DNA from: an uncultured Saprospiraceae bacterium
GTDB taxonomy: Bacteria; Bacteroidota; Bacteroidia; Chitinophagales; Saprospiraceae
Direction: 5' to 3'
Assembly: GCA_937921825.1 (NCBI GenBank)
Contig: CAKZVK010000018.1
Location: forward strand, 55,292 to 119,291
Length of the DNA stretch: 64,000 bases
Shown here: positions 1 to 7,742 of the stretch, one piece after another
Layout of the letters: every line of letters starts with the position of its first letter
Position numbering within the stretch: the first letter of the stretch is position 1
The notes under the pieces: generated by a model
The model's input: the letters and a program-made list of their open reading frames with translations, nothing else
Databases searched by the model: none
Told to the model about the DNA's origin: nothing
Program-made: the position numbers and the translations under genes

Positions 1-3000
1 ACACCATTGGCATCTACAAATCCAGAAATTGTAGAGTCATTTCCTATTTCCAATTTTTGCCAATAAATATCTTGCGTTAACTGGTTATTATTATCTATGA
101 TTCCACTGGTAAGATAGATAGCAGAATCAGCTTTATTGAAGGATAAGTGTGCATTGGATAGGTTCTGATTAGATTTAGTGTAAAAGTCAATGTCAATTAT
201 ACTTATCGTGTCATAATTTAAATCCAGGAAATAATTTCTGGTTACTGTCGTATCACTTGAGGTATAGTTTTTTCTAAATGGTCCTGTGAGCACTATCAGG
301 CTATCTATGTGAAGGATGTCGTTTGAAAGAAATAAGTCATTTTCGCTTCTTTCGACCACATGTGCATCTACTATCGTGCCAGTTGAGTCTATTCTGTAAA
401 AGTAGTTTCTATATTCTTCAGCATAAACTAGGGCTTCATTATCATTAATCCTACTTATCCCTTTTAGTCCATCATGTTCTCTAAGTCCATAGTAGAGATC
501 TGTAGTCCATTTTATATTTCCTAAAGTGTCGACCGCCATAACATAGTTTACATCATTTGGTCCTTTGTATCTGCGTCCTGCTAATAGTATTGTATTGTCA
601 TTGAGTCTAGTGGTCTGGGTAATATTGCCACCAGCTGTAATGCCAGTTCCTGGCTTCCAGTATTTTTTCCACTTTTCATTGCCTTCGTTATCATATGCAG
701 CAATAAAAGCAAAAGTATAATTAGAAAAGGACCTGGCGTCTACGTCTATATGACTTCCATAAACCCAAAATTCGTTTTCATTTATTTTTAGAGTTCCTCT
801 AGGATAAGCATTGCCTTCTGTTATTTTAATCTCTTTTGAGTCTATTAGATTATCGTTATTATCTATAGTATATAATATCATGTTTTGGTCCTGACCATAT
901 TCTATCATAGAACCTAAAATGATACATCGGTTATCAAAGACTGCGGTACTGATTAGGGTTGTTCTTGATGCCTTGCCAAATAGGTAGGTATCCTCAAGGT
1001 CGGCCCTAGGTGAAAGTTGAAAGTCATTCAAGTTAGTATCGTAATTTATGATAGCTCCTTCGTATTGCAGCAAGGTGTCAGTCTTTATTAAGTAAGGCCT
1101 TATATTCATGAAAGGCTCGGTAGAAAAATTGTCTTTAAGATGAAATGAAAATTTAAGAGTAAGCTTACCTATTTCATTAGCCGCATTCAGATCAATAAAA
1201 TCAATTACATATGAGTTGTTTGAAATCAACTTAGAAGTATATGTGGCATTGCATAAGTTGATTTCTAGACTGTTGGGATTTATGCCATCGGGAATTTGTA
1301 ATTCTAAACTCTCTGGCTGCTGTTCATCATCTTCTTCTAAGTCGATCATTATCTCTCCAGTAAATCTTGTGGTTATGTCATTGTTTACTAGATGGAACCT
1401 CCCGAGGCCATGAGGTGCTAAATTAAGAATGCCTTTTCTATCTATGTCTGTTATTAGTTTGCATGAAACATCTGAAGATGCTGATGGTTCTGTCTGGAAC
1501 ATTGTTTTTATTCCTTTGGAATAGTCTTTACTTGCGAATGAACCACAACTTTCTATGCTAGAATTATTGGACAACAATTTATCGGACTCTATTGGTGCAG
1601 CAGTGGAAATAGTATAGGTGTAGCCATCGCTCTCATATATATAGTCTCTAATTTCGGAGGCATCTAGCTTAAATGTTGATTGCTCAATCAGGTTAGCATT
1701 TCTGTAAATGTTGTAGGTTGATGATTCATCCATATCAGCACCGCTATTTATTATTGAGAGGACTACATTTTTGCCTGTGCATTTTGCTGTGGTGCTTATT
1801 TGGGGTAAGTTGTCTGAACTATCTTGGTTGCACATTATTCTTGTGCTATGATTAACTTCAAAGCACTTAGTTGCATGCAGGTCAATATCACATGGAATAT
1901 CAAAATCTACAGAGATGTTCTTTGATTCTCCACTGTTTAACTCTTGGACTGTAAATTCATAAGCTCCATTTATATAATTGAAATTTTCGGCGGAAGTGAT
2001 ATGGTCTAATTCCTGATCTATTATGACAGAGACAGTGAGATTTCTAGCTATTTGTGTTCCATTATTTTTGACACTAACTATAGCAGATCCCGATTTGCAT
2101 CTAATTAACTCTGATGTAGCTATAGCAGTAGAAATATCTATACATTCTTCTTTGCTAAATCCTATTTTGTTCAATACGGTAGAATCTTCGTAAAAACTTA
2201 TTAAAGGTGGAGCATTCAAAGGTGAAAGATGAGAAGGGTAGGACAAATTTAGATCATAAGTGCCACCCCCTTTGTCTATAGAGGCAATGCCTGCGCTGTC
2301 AGATTTGCTATACGAACCTTCTACTTCTAATCCTATGCCCTGCAAAAATTTATCATCAGAATTTAGTACGCCGTCTAAATTAGAGTCTTCATAAAAAATG
2401 AAATCATTTTTGGAATCAAGCCTAGGAGGTCCAAAGTGTAACTTAGATAATACTGGGTGGTAAGGTAGGTTGCCTGTTGTACGCCAGTTCTCAGTAATAC
2501 CAGATACATAGATATATTCATTGTCGTACGAAAAATCAAGTGCGGCCCCTCTACCGATATCATTTTTCCAGATGACCTGATAGTCAGAGTTTCTCATTTC
2601 AACTGTTATTTTATCCACCCTTCTATTATAGGATTCGTCATACTCGTATTTCATGCCTGCGACTAGTATATTTCCATTGTCCATCGCCTCTATCTTGAAT
2701 GGATGAAATCTCTGACCTGAGAAGACATCGTATTCTCCTATGATATTTCCCTTAGTATCTGCCTTTATAAAATGACTATCCCCATGCTGTACTAAGATAG
2801 GCATTGCTATATGTATAACTTTGTGTATAGGGTCATAAGCAAAACTCGTCATAGTGTAGTCCGAATTCATGCTATATGCATTACTATACGGAGATTCTAA
2901 CTCATGTCCTTTTCTCCATTTTTCTTCACCAGAATTTATGTCTATGCCTACAAAATGCAAACTGTCTAAACCAGAATTCCTAACAGATCGTGCGATCATG

Positions 3001-3536
3001 ATTAGTTCTTCATCGATTTCAATAATTCCCAAGGAATATGAGGGTGATATAAAATCATAAATTTTAGAAAAACTTGTAGTCCCATTTTTAACTAAGAATG
3101 GATCAGAACGCCATTCTTCCACTTGCCCTCCTACAAAGTATGTGCCTTCATTTCCAACGATGACATTGGATATAAAGCCTTCTCCATATTGGTATGAAGT
3201 ATAGTTCTCTAAATTCAGATCTACGATATGAATGATAGAAAAATCTTTCCAGTTTACTTTTTTTAATGCTGATATAAATAGACTTGATCCATTTAGTGTA
3301 ATAGAATGTCCTATGCCATCTGCTAGATGCATTGTTTTGAGTAATGACCCCTCAGTATCGTATTTTTCGAGATAGATTTTTTCTTCAGAATTTATCATAG
3401 TTATGACTGAGCCATCACTAAGAACCTGAATGCCACTAGCCATGGATGTATTTGGAAAGTTTGGTTCTATAGTCCATGTCTGAGCTCGGAGGTTGGTGCA
3501 TAGGACTACTAGGAGTAAGAAGCAGTGTTTGTTCAT
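1..3536 (-). CDS. Large secreted repeat protein, 5' part only
   Basis: A minus-strand frame stays open from the ATG at 3536-3534 to the left edge, about 1,178 codons, so the C-terminus is missing. It begins with a Sec signal peptide (MNKHCFLLLVVLCTNLRAQ). The rest resembles the long secreted proteins of Bacteroidota that report event-like beta-repeats: many short strands with NG, DG and ND turns and no enzymatic motif I recognise. Around residue 400 there is an EDSNLDG segment resembling the linker before SdrD-B-like or DUF11/CARDB-like domains. Around residues 460-550 a segment rich in VSVKNNGTQIARNLTVSV looks like a CARDB/DUF11-type fold. A T9SS sorting domain would be expected beyond the edge but is not visible. 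Function unknown, probably surface or secreted. Seen: frame, signal peptide. Inferred: localisation. Confidence 0.85.
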   Translation of the reverse strand, partial: MNKHCFLLLVVLCTNLRAQTWTIEPNFPNTSMASGIQVLSDGSVITMINSEEKIYLEKYDTEGSLLKTMHLADGIGHSITLNGSSLFISALKKVNWKDFSIIHIVDLNLENYTSYQYGEGFISNVIVGNEGTYFVGGQVEEWRSDPFLVKNGTTSFSKIYDFISPSYSLGIIEIDEELIMIARSVRNSGLDSLHFVGIDINSGEEKWRKGHELESPYSNAYSMNSDYTMTSFAYDPIHKVIHIAMPILVQHGDSHFIKADTKGNIIGEYDVFSGQRFHPFKIEAMDNGNILVAGMKYEYDESYNRRVDKITVEMRNSDYQVIWKNDIGRGAALDFSYDNEYIYVSGITENWRTTGNLPYHPVLSKLHFGPPRLDSKNDFIFYEDSNLDGVLNSDDKFLQGIGLEVEGSYSKSDSAGIASIDKGGGTYDLNLSYPSHLSPLNAPPLISFYEDSTVLNKIGFSKEECIDISTAIATSELIRCKSGSAIVSVKNNGTQIARNLTVSVIIDQELDHITSAENFNYINGAYEFTVQELNSGESKNISVDFDIPCDIDLHATKCFEVNHSTRIMCNQDSSDNLPQISTTAKCTGKNVVLSIINSGADMDESSTYNIYRNANLIEQSTFKLDASEIRDYIYESDGYTYTISTAAPIESDKLLSNNSSIESCGSFASKDYSKGIKTMFQTEPSASSDVSCKLITDIDRKGILNLAPHGLGRFHLVNNDITTRFTGEIMIDLEEDDEQQPESLELQIPDGINPNSLEINLCNATYTSKLISNNSYVIDFIDLNAANEIGKLTLKFSFHLKDNFSTEPFMNIRPYLIKTDTLLQYEGAIINYDTNLNDFQLSPRADLEDTYLFGKASRTTLISTAVFDNRCIILGSMIEYGQDQNMILYTIDNNDNLIDSKEIKITEGNAYPRGTLKINENEFWVYGSHIDVDARSFSNYTFAFIAAYDNEGNEKWKKYWKPGTGITAGGNITQTTRLNDNTILLAGRRYKGPNDVNYVMAVDTLGNIKWTTDLYYGLREHDGLKGISRINDNEALVYAEEYRNYFYRIDSTGTIVDAHVVERSENDLFLSNDILHIDSLIVLTGPFRKNYTSSDTTVTRNYFLDLNYDTISIIDIDFYTKSNQNLSNAHLSFNKADSAIYLTSGIIDNNNQLTQDIYWQKLEIGNDSTISGFVDANG

Positions 3537-3892
3537 GATTGTATGTTTTTCGATTAGCTTGTATCAGTAGGGAATAGCTTGTAGGTATTCAATTATCCTC
3601 TAGCCCCACAGTGCCCATCTATGGGCAAACGTTGTTATTCGAAATTTACCTTAAGATATGAATTAGTCGTGGATTATTGGTTGTTGGGCCCTATGAATTG
3701 TAATATATACTTACTAGGGACTTAATGGCATTTTGGAGAAATGTTCAATGCTGGTTGCATTCTTAGACAGCTAGGCATCGATAGTGCTGTGCAGGCCGTC
3801 CTATGGCTATGGAGAGTGGTTTGAGTAATTATTTGGTCTAAGGATCATGGTGGCTACTTTTTCATTTTGTCGTAGCCACTTTGTATTGGACA
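3537..3892. other. Intergenic region, no gene seen
   Basis: No convincing coding frame. The only structure noticed is an inverted repeat at 3850-3857 / 3872-3879 (GTGGCTAC / GTAGCCAC, 14-nt loop), which could be a weak hairpin between the small membrane protein gene and the large secreted protein gene. Confidence 0.4.
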
Positions 3893-3927
3893 TAAAAAAA
3901 AGAGGACACTTTTCAGCATCCTCTTTA
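3893..3927 (-). terminator. Intrinsic terminator of the 90-aa membrane protein gene
   Basis: Read on the minus strand, an AAAGAGGA stem pairs with TCCTCTTT around a loop of about 12 nt and is followed by a run of seven to eight T. It starts about 20 bp after the stop codon of the gene at 3949-4221. Confidence 0.7.
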
Positions 3928-3948
3928 TAAAAATAGTTTTTATGCAAA

Positions 3949-4221
3949 TTAGCTTTTATCGCTATTGATGTTCTTTGCTACTTCTTGAGTTTTTTCTATT
4001 GGTGCAGTGGCTTCATTTTGAGCTACTTTTTTCGCATCTAGCATTTTTTGAACTTTCTCAGCATAATCATCATTTCTTGAGCCCATAGTATTCTGAGCTA
4101 CATAGAAAATTCCTCCACCTAAACCGAGGAGAACAACGACTGGCGCTAGGATATTTAGGATGTTGAATCCTCCCTTCTTGACTTCTTGTTGACCAGCATT
4201 TTGGCCTTCTTGCTTTAACAT
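3949..4221 (-). CDS. Small single-pass membrane protein, unknown function
   Basis: 90 residues. A short charged N-terminus (MLKQEGQNAGQQEVKKGG) is followed by one hydrophobic helix at about 22-44 (ILNILAPVVVLLGLGGGIF), then a charged, Ala/Lys/Glu-rich tail that probably forms an amphipathic helix. The layout resembles the N-terminal part of ExbB/TolQ-like or other envelope proteins, but there are no further membrane segments or family motifs, so I give no function. It has its own terminator downstream and no close operon partner. The start is the only ATG before the membrane segment. Confidence 0.65.
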   Translation of the reverse strand: MLKQEGQNAGQQEVKKGGFNILNILAPVVVLLGLGGGIFYVAQNTMGSRNDDYAEKVQKMLDAKKVAQNEATAPIEKTQEVAKNINSDKS

Positions 4222-4707
4222 ATTCTATTATTATTTTATATAAGGTATTAAAAAATAAATTTGACTTCGACTTTAGCTTACGAAGTATAGACAATGGAAA
4301 AGTGGGGAAGCCGTAACTATTGAGGAGGTATTTTATGAATTGACACTTAGCTGTCTAAAAATATTGGAAGTCGAATGATTCTGATTCAGATCCTTTTAGA
4401 GCTCAAGGAACTGCAAGAGTTTCGATATAATGAACGAATAGATAAACATCCTTATGTGTTAGCTACTGACTCTCAGTAATTGTTTAATAGAATTTAGTTT
4501 TTCCTATAATCAAATCGCCATTTATGAGGTAATGATTGATGGTCTCATAGTAAGGCCTGTGTAGTTTCCTGGTTACTCTTCGATAGAAGAAAATTCAGTA
4601 TCTCTATATTAAGTATGGTATACTTAAGATACAAAAAATAGAAAACAAGCCAACAGACGACAACACTAGTTCCTAGTTATCTAGCACTTTCAGGCACCCA
4701 GATGCAT
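4222..4707. other. Intergenic region, no firm gene
   Basis: 486 bp with no supported gene. A 34-codon plus-strand frame (ATG 4375 to TAA 4479) reads as a plausible amphipathic peptide (ELKELQEFRYNERIDK) and may be a gene remnant, but nothing else supports it. Confidence 0.3.
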
Positions 4708-5073
4708 TTAGGCTAATGCCTGCGCCACCTTAATACCGATTCCCAAACAAATAAGACAAACAATCAAGCTGCTCAGAATATACAAAAGCGCAATAGTGAT
4801 CTGTCCTGATTCTAGCAATTCATAACTCTCTGCAGTAAAAGTAGAGAAGGTGCTAAAACCCCCACAGAAGCCCGTCATAAGAAGCAGTTGGGTTTTTGTG
4901 CTGAGTTCTTTTTGCAGCAAAGTGCCTAGTAAGAAGCCGAGGATGATACAGCTGATGACATTGGCTAGGAAGGTTGCATAGGGAAAAGCAGAACTGGTCT
5001 GTACAAGCTTGGAAATTCCGTAACGGCATACAGCTCCTAGTCCTCCACCTAGAAAAACGAAAAGATAATTCAT
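4708..5073 (-). CDS. crcB: Fluoride ion channel FluC/CrcB
   Basis: 121 residues, the usual length for the dual-topology Fluc family, which exports F- across the inner membrane as a homodimer. Four hydrophobic segments are visible. The N-terminal GGGLGAVCRYGISK and the TFLANVISC helix are family motifs, and GGFSTFSTF at residues 71-79 is the conserved pore segment carrying the phenylalanine box and the site of the central sodium. The start overlaps the stop of the upstream glycosyltransferase gene by 4 bp, so the two are co-transcribed. I see no fluoride riboswitch upstream of that operon. Confidence 0.93.
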   Translation of the reverse strand: MNYLFVFLGGGLGAVCRYGISKLVQTSSAFPYATFLANVISCIILGFLLGTLLQKELSTKTQLLLMTGFCGGFSTFSTFTAESYELLESGQITIALLYILSSLIVCLICLGIGIKVAQALA

Positions 5074-6158
5074 AAGGCCTGCTTCTTATCGTAGGTGTTT
5101 AATTTTGCAGCTTTGTTGTGCTTAAGGTAGAGAAGCAGGTAGACGAGTAGGGTCATAGCCGTCGCCAATATAATGAGCACGATCAGTAGATTAAGTGTAC
5201 CGATGTCTTGTAGCTGGTAGACGAGAAAGATAATAAGAATATTGAATCCTATAAGGACACCTGTCGCTTGCATATGTGATAAGCCAAGATTCAGCAGCAG
5301 GTGATGTATGTGTTTCCTATCTGGGCTGAATGGGGATCTGCCTTTCATCATCCGCATGATGAATACTCGGAAGGTATCATAGAGCGGTAATAGTAGGATG
5401 CCTGCTGCTACTGCAGGTGGGGCACCGAAGGCATGTATATGATCTACTGCAATCACTTGATGCTGCTCTATAAAGTTGATCGCGAGTATAGAAGCGATGA
5501 GCCCTAGAAGGAGAGAACCGGTATCTCCCATGAATATTTTTGCTGGTGTAATATTATAATAGAGGAAGGCCATAACAGAACCAACCAAGGCATACGATAC
5601 AGAAGCCAGTTCTACTCTATCTACCATATAGAACCACGTCCCAAAGGTGATTGCCATCAGGACACCTATACTTCCTGAGAGTCCATTGATACCATCTATC
5701 AGATTGAAAGAATTGATAATAAGAACGATGACAAAAAAGGTAAAGAGGACACTAGCGAGAAGGGGCAGCTCAGTGATGCCAAAGAGGCCATAGAAACTTG
5801 TAATCCTAATCTTAGAAAAGAAAATCAAAATTCCTGCTGCAAAGATTTGTCCGACGAATTTCTTATTGGCCGAGACGGGGTCGATGTCATCCTTGGCGCC
5901 TATAAGAAAGACGACCACAAAAGCACAAAGGATATATTGCAGATCTCCGAAGTATCTAAATGGTGTCCAGAGGATAATAGCGAAGATCGTTCCTGCGAAG
6001 ATGCCTATGCCTCCCAGTGAAGGCGTACTCACCTGATGGGCCCTTCGTTCTCCGGGGAGGTCTACCAGTTGTTTTTTATTCGCTACGCTGATGATAGACG
6101 GTATCGCAAAGAACGTCATCAGAAAGGCAGTGATAAAGGTGAGAATGATATCGTACAT
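5070..6158 (-). CDS. WecA/TagO-type undecaprenyl-phosphate sugar-1-P transferase
   Basis: 362-residue polytopic membrane enzyme of the MraY/WecA (GT4 phosphotransferase) family, which moves a HexNAc-1-phosphate from a UDP-sugar to undecaprenyl phosphate, the first step of lipid-linked glycan synthesis. Visible motifs are GAKDDIDP (residues 87-94, catalytic Asp pair), NLIDGINGL (152-160), FMGDTGSLLLG (209-219) and RKHIHH (281-286). The HIHH loop is typical of WecA/TagO rather than MraY. About ten or eleven membrane helices are apparent. It overlaps crcB by 4 bp. Which UDP-sugar is used cannot be told from the sequence. Confidence 0.9.
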   Translation of the reverse strand: MYDIILTFITAFLMTFFAIPSIISVANKKQLVDLPGERRAHQVSTPSLGGIGIFAGTIFAIILWTPFRYFGDLQYILCAFVVVFLIGAKDDIDPVSANKKFVGQIFAAGILIFFSKIRITSFYGLFGITELPLLASVLFTFFVIVLIINSFNLIDGINGLSGSIGVLMAITFGTWFYMVDRVELASVSYALVGSVMAFLYYNITPAKIFMGDTGSLLLGLIASILAINFIEQHQVIAVDHIHAFGAPPAVAAGILLLPLYDTFRVFIMRMMKGRSPFSPDRKHIHHLLLNLGLSHMQATGVLIGFNILIIFLVYQLQDIGTLNLLIVLIILATAMTLLVYLLLYLKHNKAAKLNTYDKKQAL

Positions 6159-6196
6159 ACTAGCTGCTGCTAATTTATGATCTGCTAGTGAGGATT

Positions 6197-6709
6197 TTAA
6201 TTAGAACTAGAACCACCGAATAGCTCTTGCCCAAACTTTTCTATTTCTTCGGAGAAGACTTCCATGAGCTTCGGTAATTCTTCTTTTACAATTTCCTGTA
6301 AGGAGAAGAAAAAGCTCAATCCAGATTCTTTAGTCAGTTCTACGAGTTCGTCTTTGAGATACTGATTAAAAGGATCATCCAGCTTCTTTGATAATACGGT
6401 GCTGAAGTTGCCATCGTAGCGATCTACATAGAATCTTAGTGATTTTTTCCAAAACTCTTGCTTCTCTGAGGTGCTCAGATCGGCTTTGAATTTTTTGTAG
6501 CAGGTATTGACGATCTCCTCGTATCTGTCTTCGTAGGCCTGTAGGGTCTCCTCGTCGGTATCCTTTTTCTTGCTTTCAAATTCTTGTGTAAAGGCCTCAA
6601 AATGTTCTAGGAAGCTATCCTTGCTTCCACAGGGGTCGCTCTTGCATGAAATGACCATTAAGCTAAAGCCAATAAAGAGGAGAAGTAAGTTGTTCATTCT
6701 GACGGTCAT
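6197..6709 (-). CDS. Putative lipoprotein, unknown function
   Basis: 170 residues. The N-terminus (MNNLLLLFIGFSLMVISC) is a signal peptide ending in a lipobox with Cys at about residue 22 of the longest frame. The mature part is acidic and helical without a motif I recognise. Either the ATG at 6709 or the one four codons later (6697) could be the start; the second gives a more typical signal peptide. It precedes the glycosyltransferase gene on the same strand with a 38-bp gap and may be in the same transcript. Confidence 0.75.
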   Translation of the reverse strand: MTVRMNNLLLLFIGFSLMVISCKSDPCGSKDSFLEHFEAFTQEFESKKKDTDEETLQAYEDRYEEIVNTCYKKFKADLSTSEKQEFWKKSLRFYVDRYDGNFSTVLSKKLDDPFNQYLKDELVELTKESGLSFFFSLQEIVKEELPKLMEVFSEEIEKFGQELFGGSSSN

Positions 6710-6817
6710 AACTATTTCTTATAGTTCCTAGGCACAAAAAGCCCTATTCTGTAATTTGTTACTAAATTTAGTTGTTTTTTGTTTTGTCCTGCCTCCAGAC
6801 AGATAAATTGTTCTTAA

Positions 6818-7561
6818 ATGAGTGATTACCTAGATCAGATTGACCAACATAACTTGCCTAAGCATGTGGCCATCATTATGGATGGTAATGGCCGTTGGGC
6901 AAAACAGAATGGTAGACCTAGAGTATTTGGACATAGAGCAGGGGTGAAATCTGTCCGTACTGTGACAGAAGCGGCTTCTAGACTGGGTATAGAACATCTG
7001 ACACTGTATGCATTTTCTACCGAGAACTGGAACAGACCTATCTCTGAAGTCAATGCTCTTATGCATCTGCTGGTAGAAACTGTAAAAGGCGAGATAAAAG
7101 CCCTCAATAAGAATGGCGTAAGGCTGAATGCAATAGGAGATATCTCTAAACTACCGGCCAAAACCTACAAGGCCCTCTCTGAAGGTATAGAAGATACCAA
7201 AGACAATAAGGCCATAACCCTGAATCTAGCCCTTAACTATAGTGCCAAATGGGAGCTCACAGAAGCGACTAAAGCCATTGCCGATAAAGTAAGAAAAGGA
7301 ATACTAGAGCCTGAAAACATCACTGAAGACCATATCGCAGAGCATCTAGCTACCTATAATATTCCAGATCCAGAATTACTGATCAGAACCAGTGGAGAGC
7401 ATCGGGTCAGTAATTTCTTACTGTGGCAGATTGCCTATGCAGAGTTCTATTTTACAGATGTCTTCTGGCCAGATTTTGGAGCTGAGGAGTTCCATAAGGC
7501 CATCTATCAGTATCAGCAACGAGAACGGCGATTCGGTAAGATATCTGAGCAAATAAGCTGA
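6818..7561 (+). CDS. uppS: Isoprenyl transferase (undecaprenyl diphosphate synthase)
   Basis: 247 residues, the normal length for the cis-prenyltransferase family that elongates farnesyl diphosphate with isopentenyl diphosphate to make the C55 carrier for peptidoglycan and other envelope glycans. HVAIIMDGNGRWA (residues 16-28) contains the catalytic Asp. YAFSTENWNRP and the C-terminal LLIRTSGEHR region (substrate-binding Arg/Ser) with WPDFG complete the signature. It lies directly upstream of bamA, the usual order in Bacteroidota. The carrier product feeds enzymes such as the WecA-type transferase next door. Confidence 0.96.
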   Translation: MSDYLDQIDQHNLPKHVAIIMDGNGRWAKQNGRPRVFGHRAGVKSVRTVTEAASRLGIEHLTLYAFSTENWNRPISEVNALMHLLVETVKGEIKALNKNGVRLNAIGDISKLPAKTYKALSEGIEDTKDNKAITLNLALNYSAKWELTEATKAIADKVRKGILEPENITEDHIAEHLATYNIPDPELLIRTSGEHRVSNFLLWQIAYAEFYFTDVFWPDFGAEEFHKAIYQYQQRERRFGKISEQIS

Positions 7562-7702
7562 TTGAGCTCGATTTAACGCTTTTTTGGACAAATAACTGAC
7601 TGTTTATCAGGTCATAACCCCATTAAAGATTAGTTAAAGCGACAACTATCAGCGCTATCCCTATTAGATTTACATTCTTAATAACGAGGCATAATAAAAG
7701 CG

Positions 7703-7710
7703 TACTTTTG
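7703..7710 (+). promoter_or_regulatory. Candidate -7 promoter element before bamA
   Basis: TACTTTTG matches the Bacteroidota -7 consensus TAnnTTTG exactly, 33 bp before the bamA start. No clear TTTG -33 box was found at the expected distance, so this is a partial match. It suggests bamA has its own promoter in the 181-bp gap after uppS. Confidence 0.4.
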
Positions 7711-7742
7711 TGCCTTTTATATTGATCTATATCAATCCATAA

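Noticed and set aside
4070..4294. 74-codon minus frame overlapping the small membrane protein
   Set aside because: It overlaps in another frame; only the 90-aa frame has a sensible membrane-protein composition and a terminator at the right distance.
4375..4479. 34-codon plus-strand frame between the small membrane protein and crcB
   Set aside because: Reads protein-like but is short, isolated and without family match; kept only as a remark in the intergenic entry.
5070..6158. MraY (peptidoglycan precursor transferase)
   Set aside because: The HIHH loop and the absence of neighbouring mur/fts genes favour the WecA/TagO branch.
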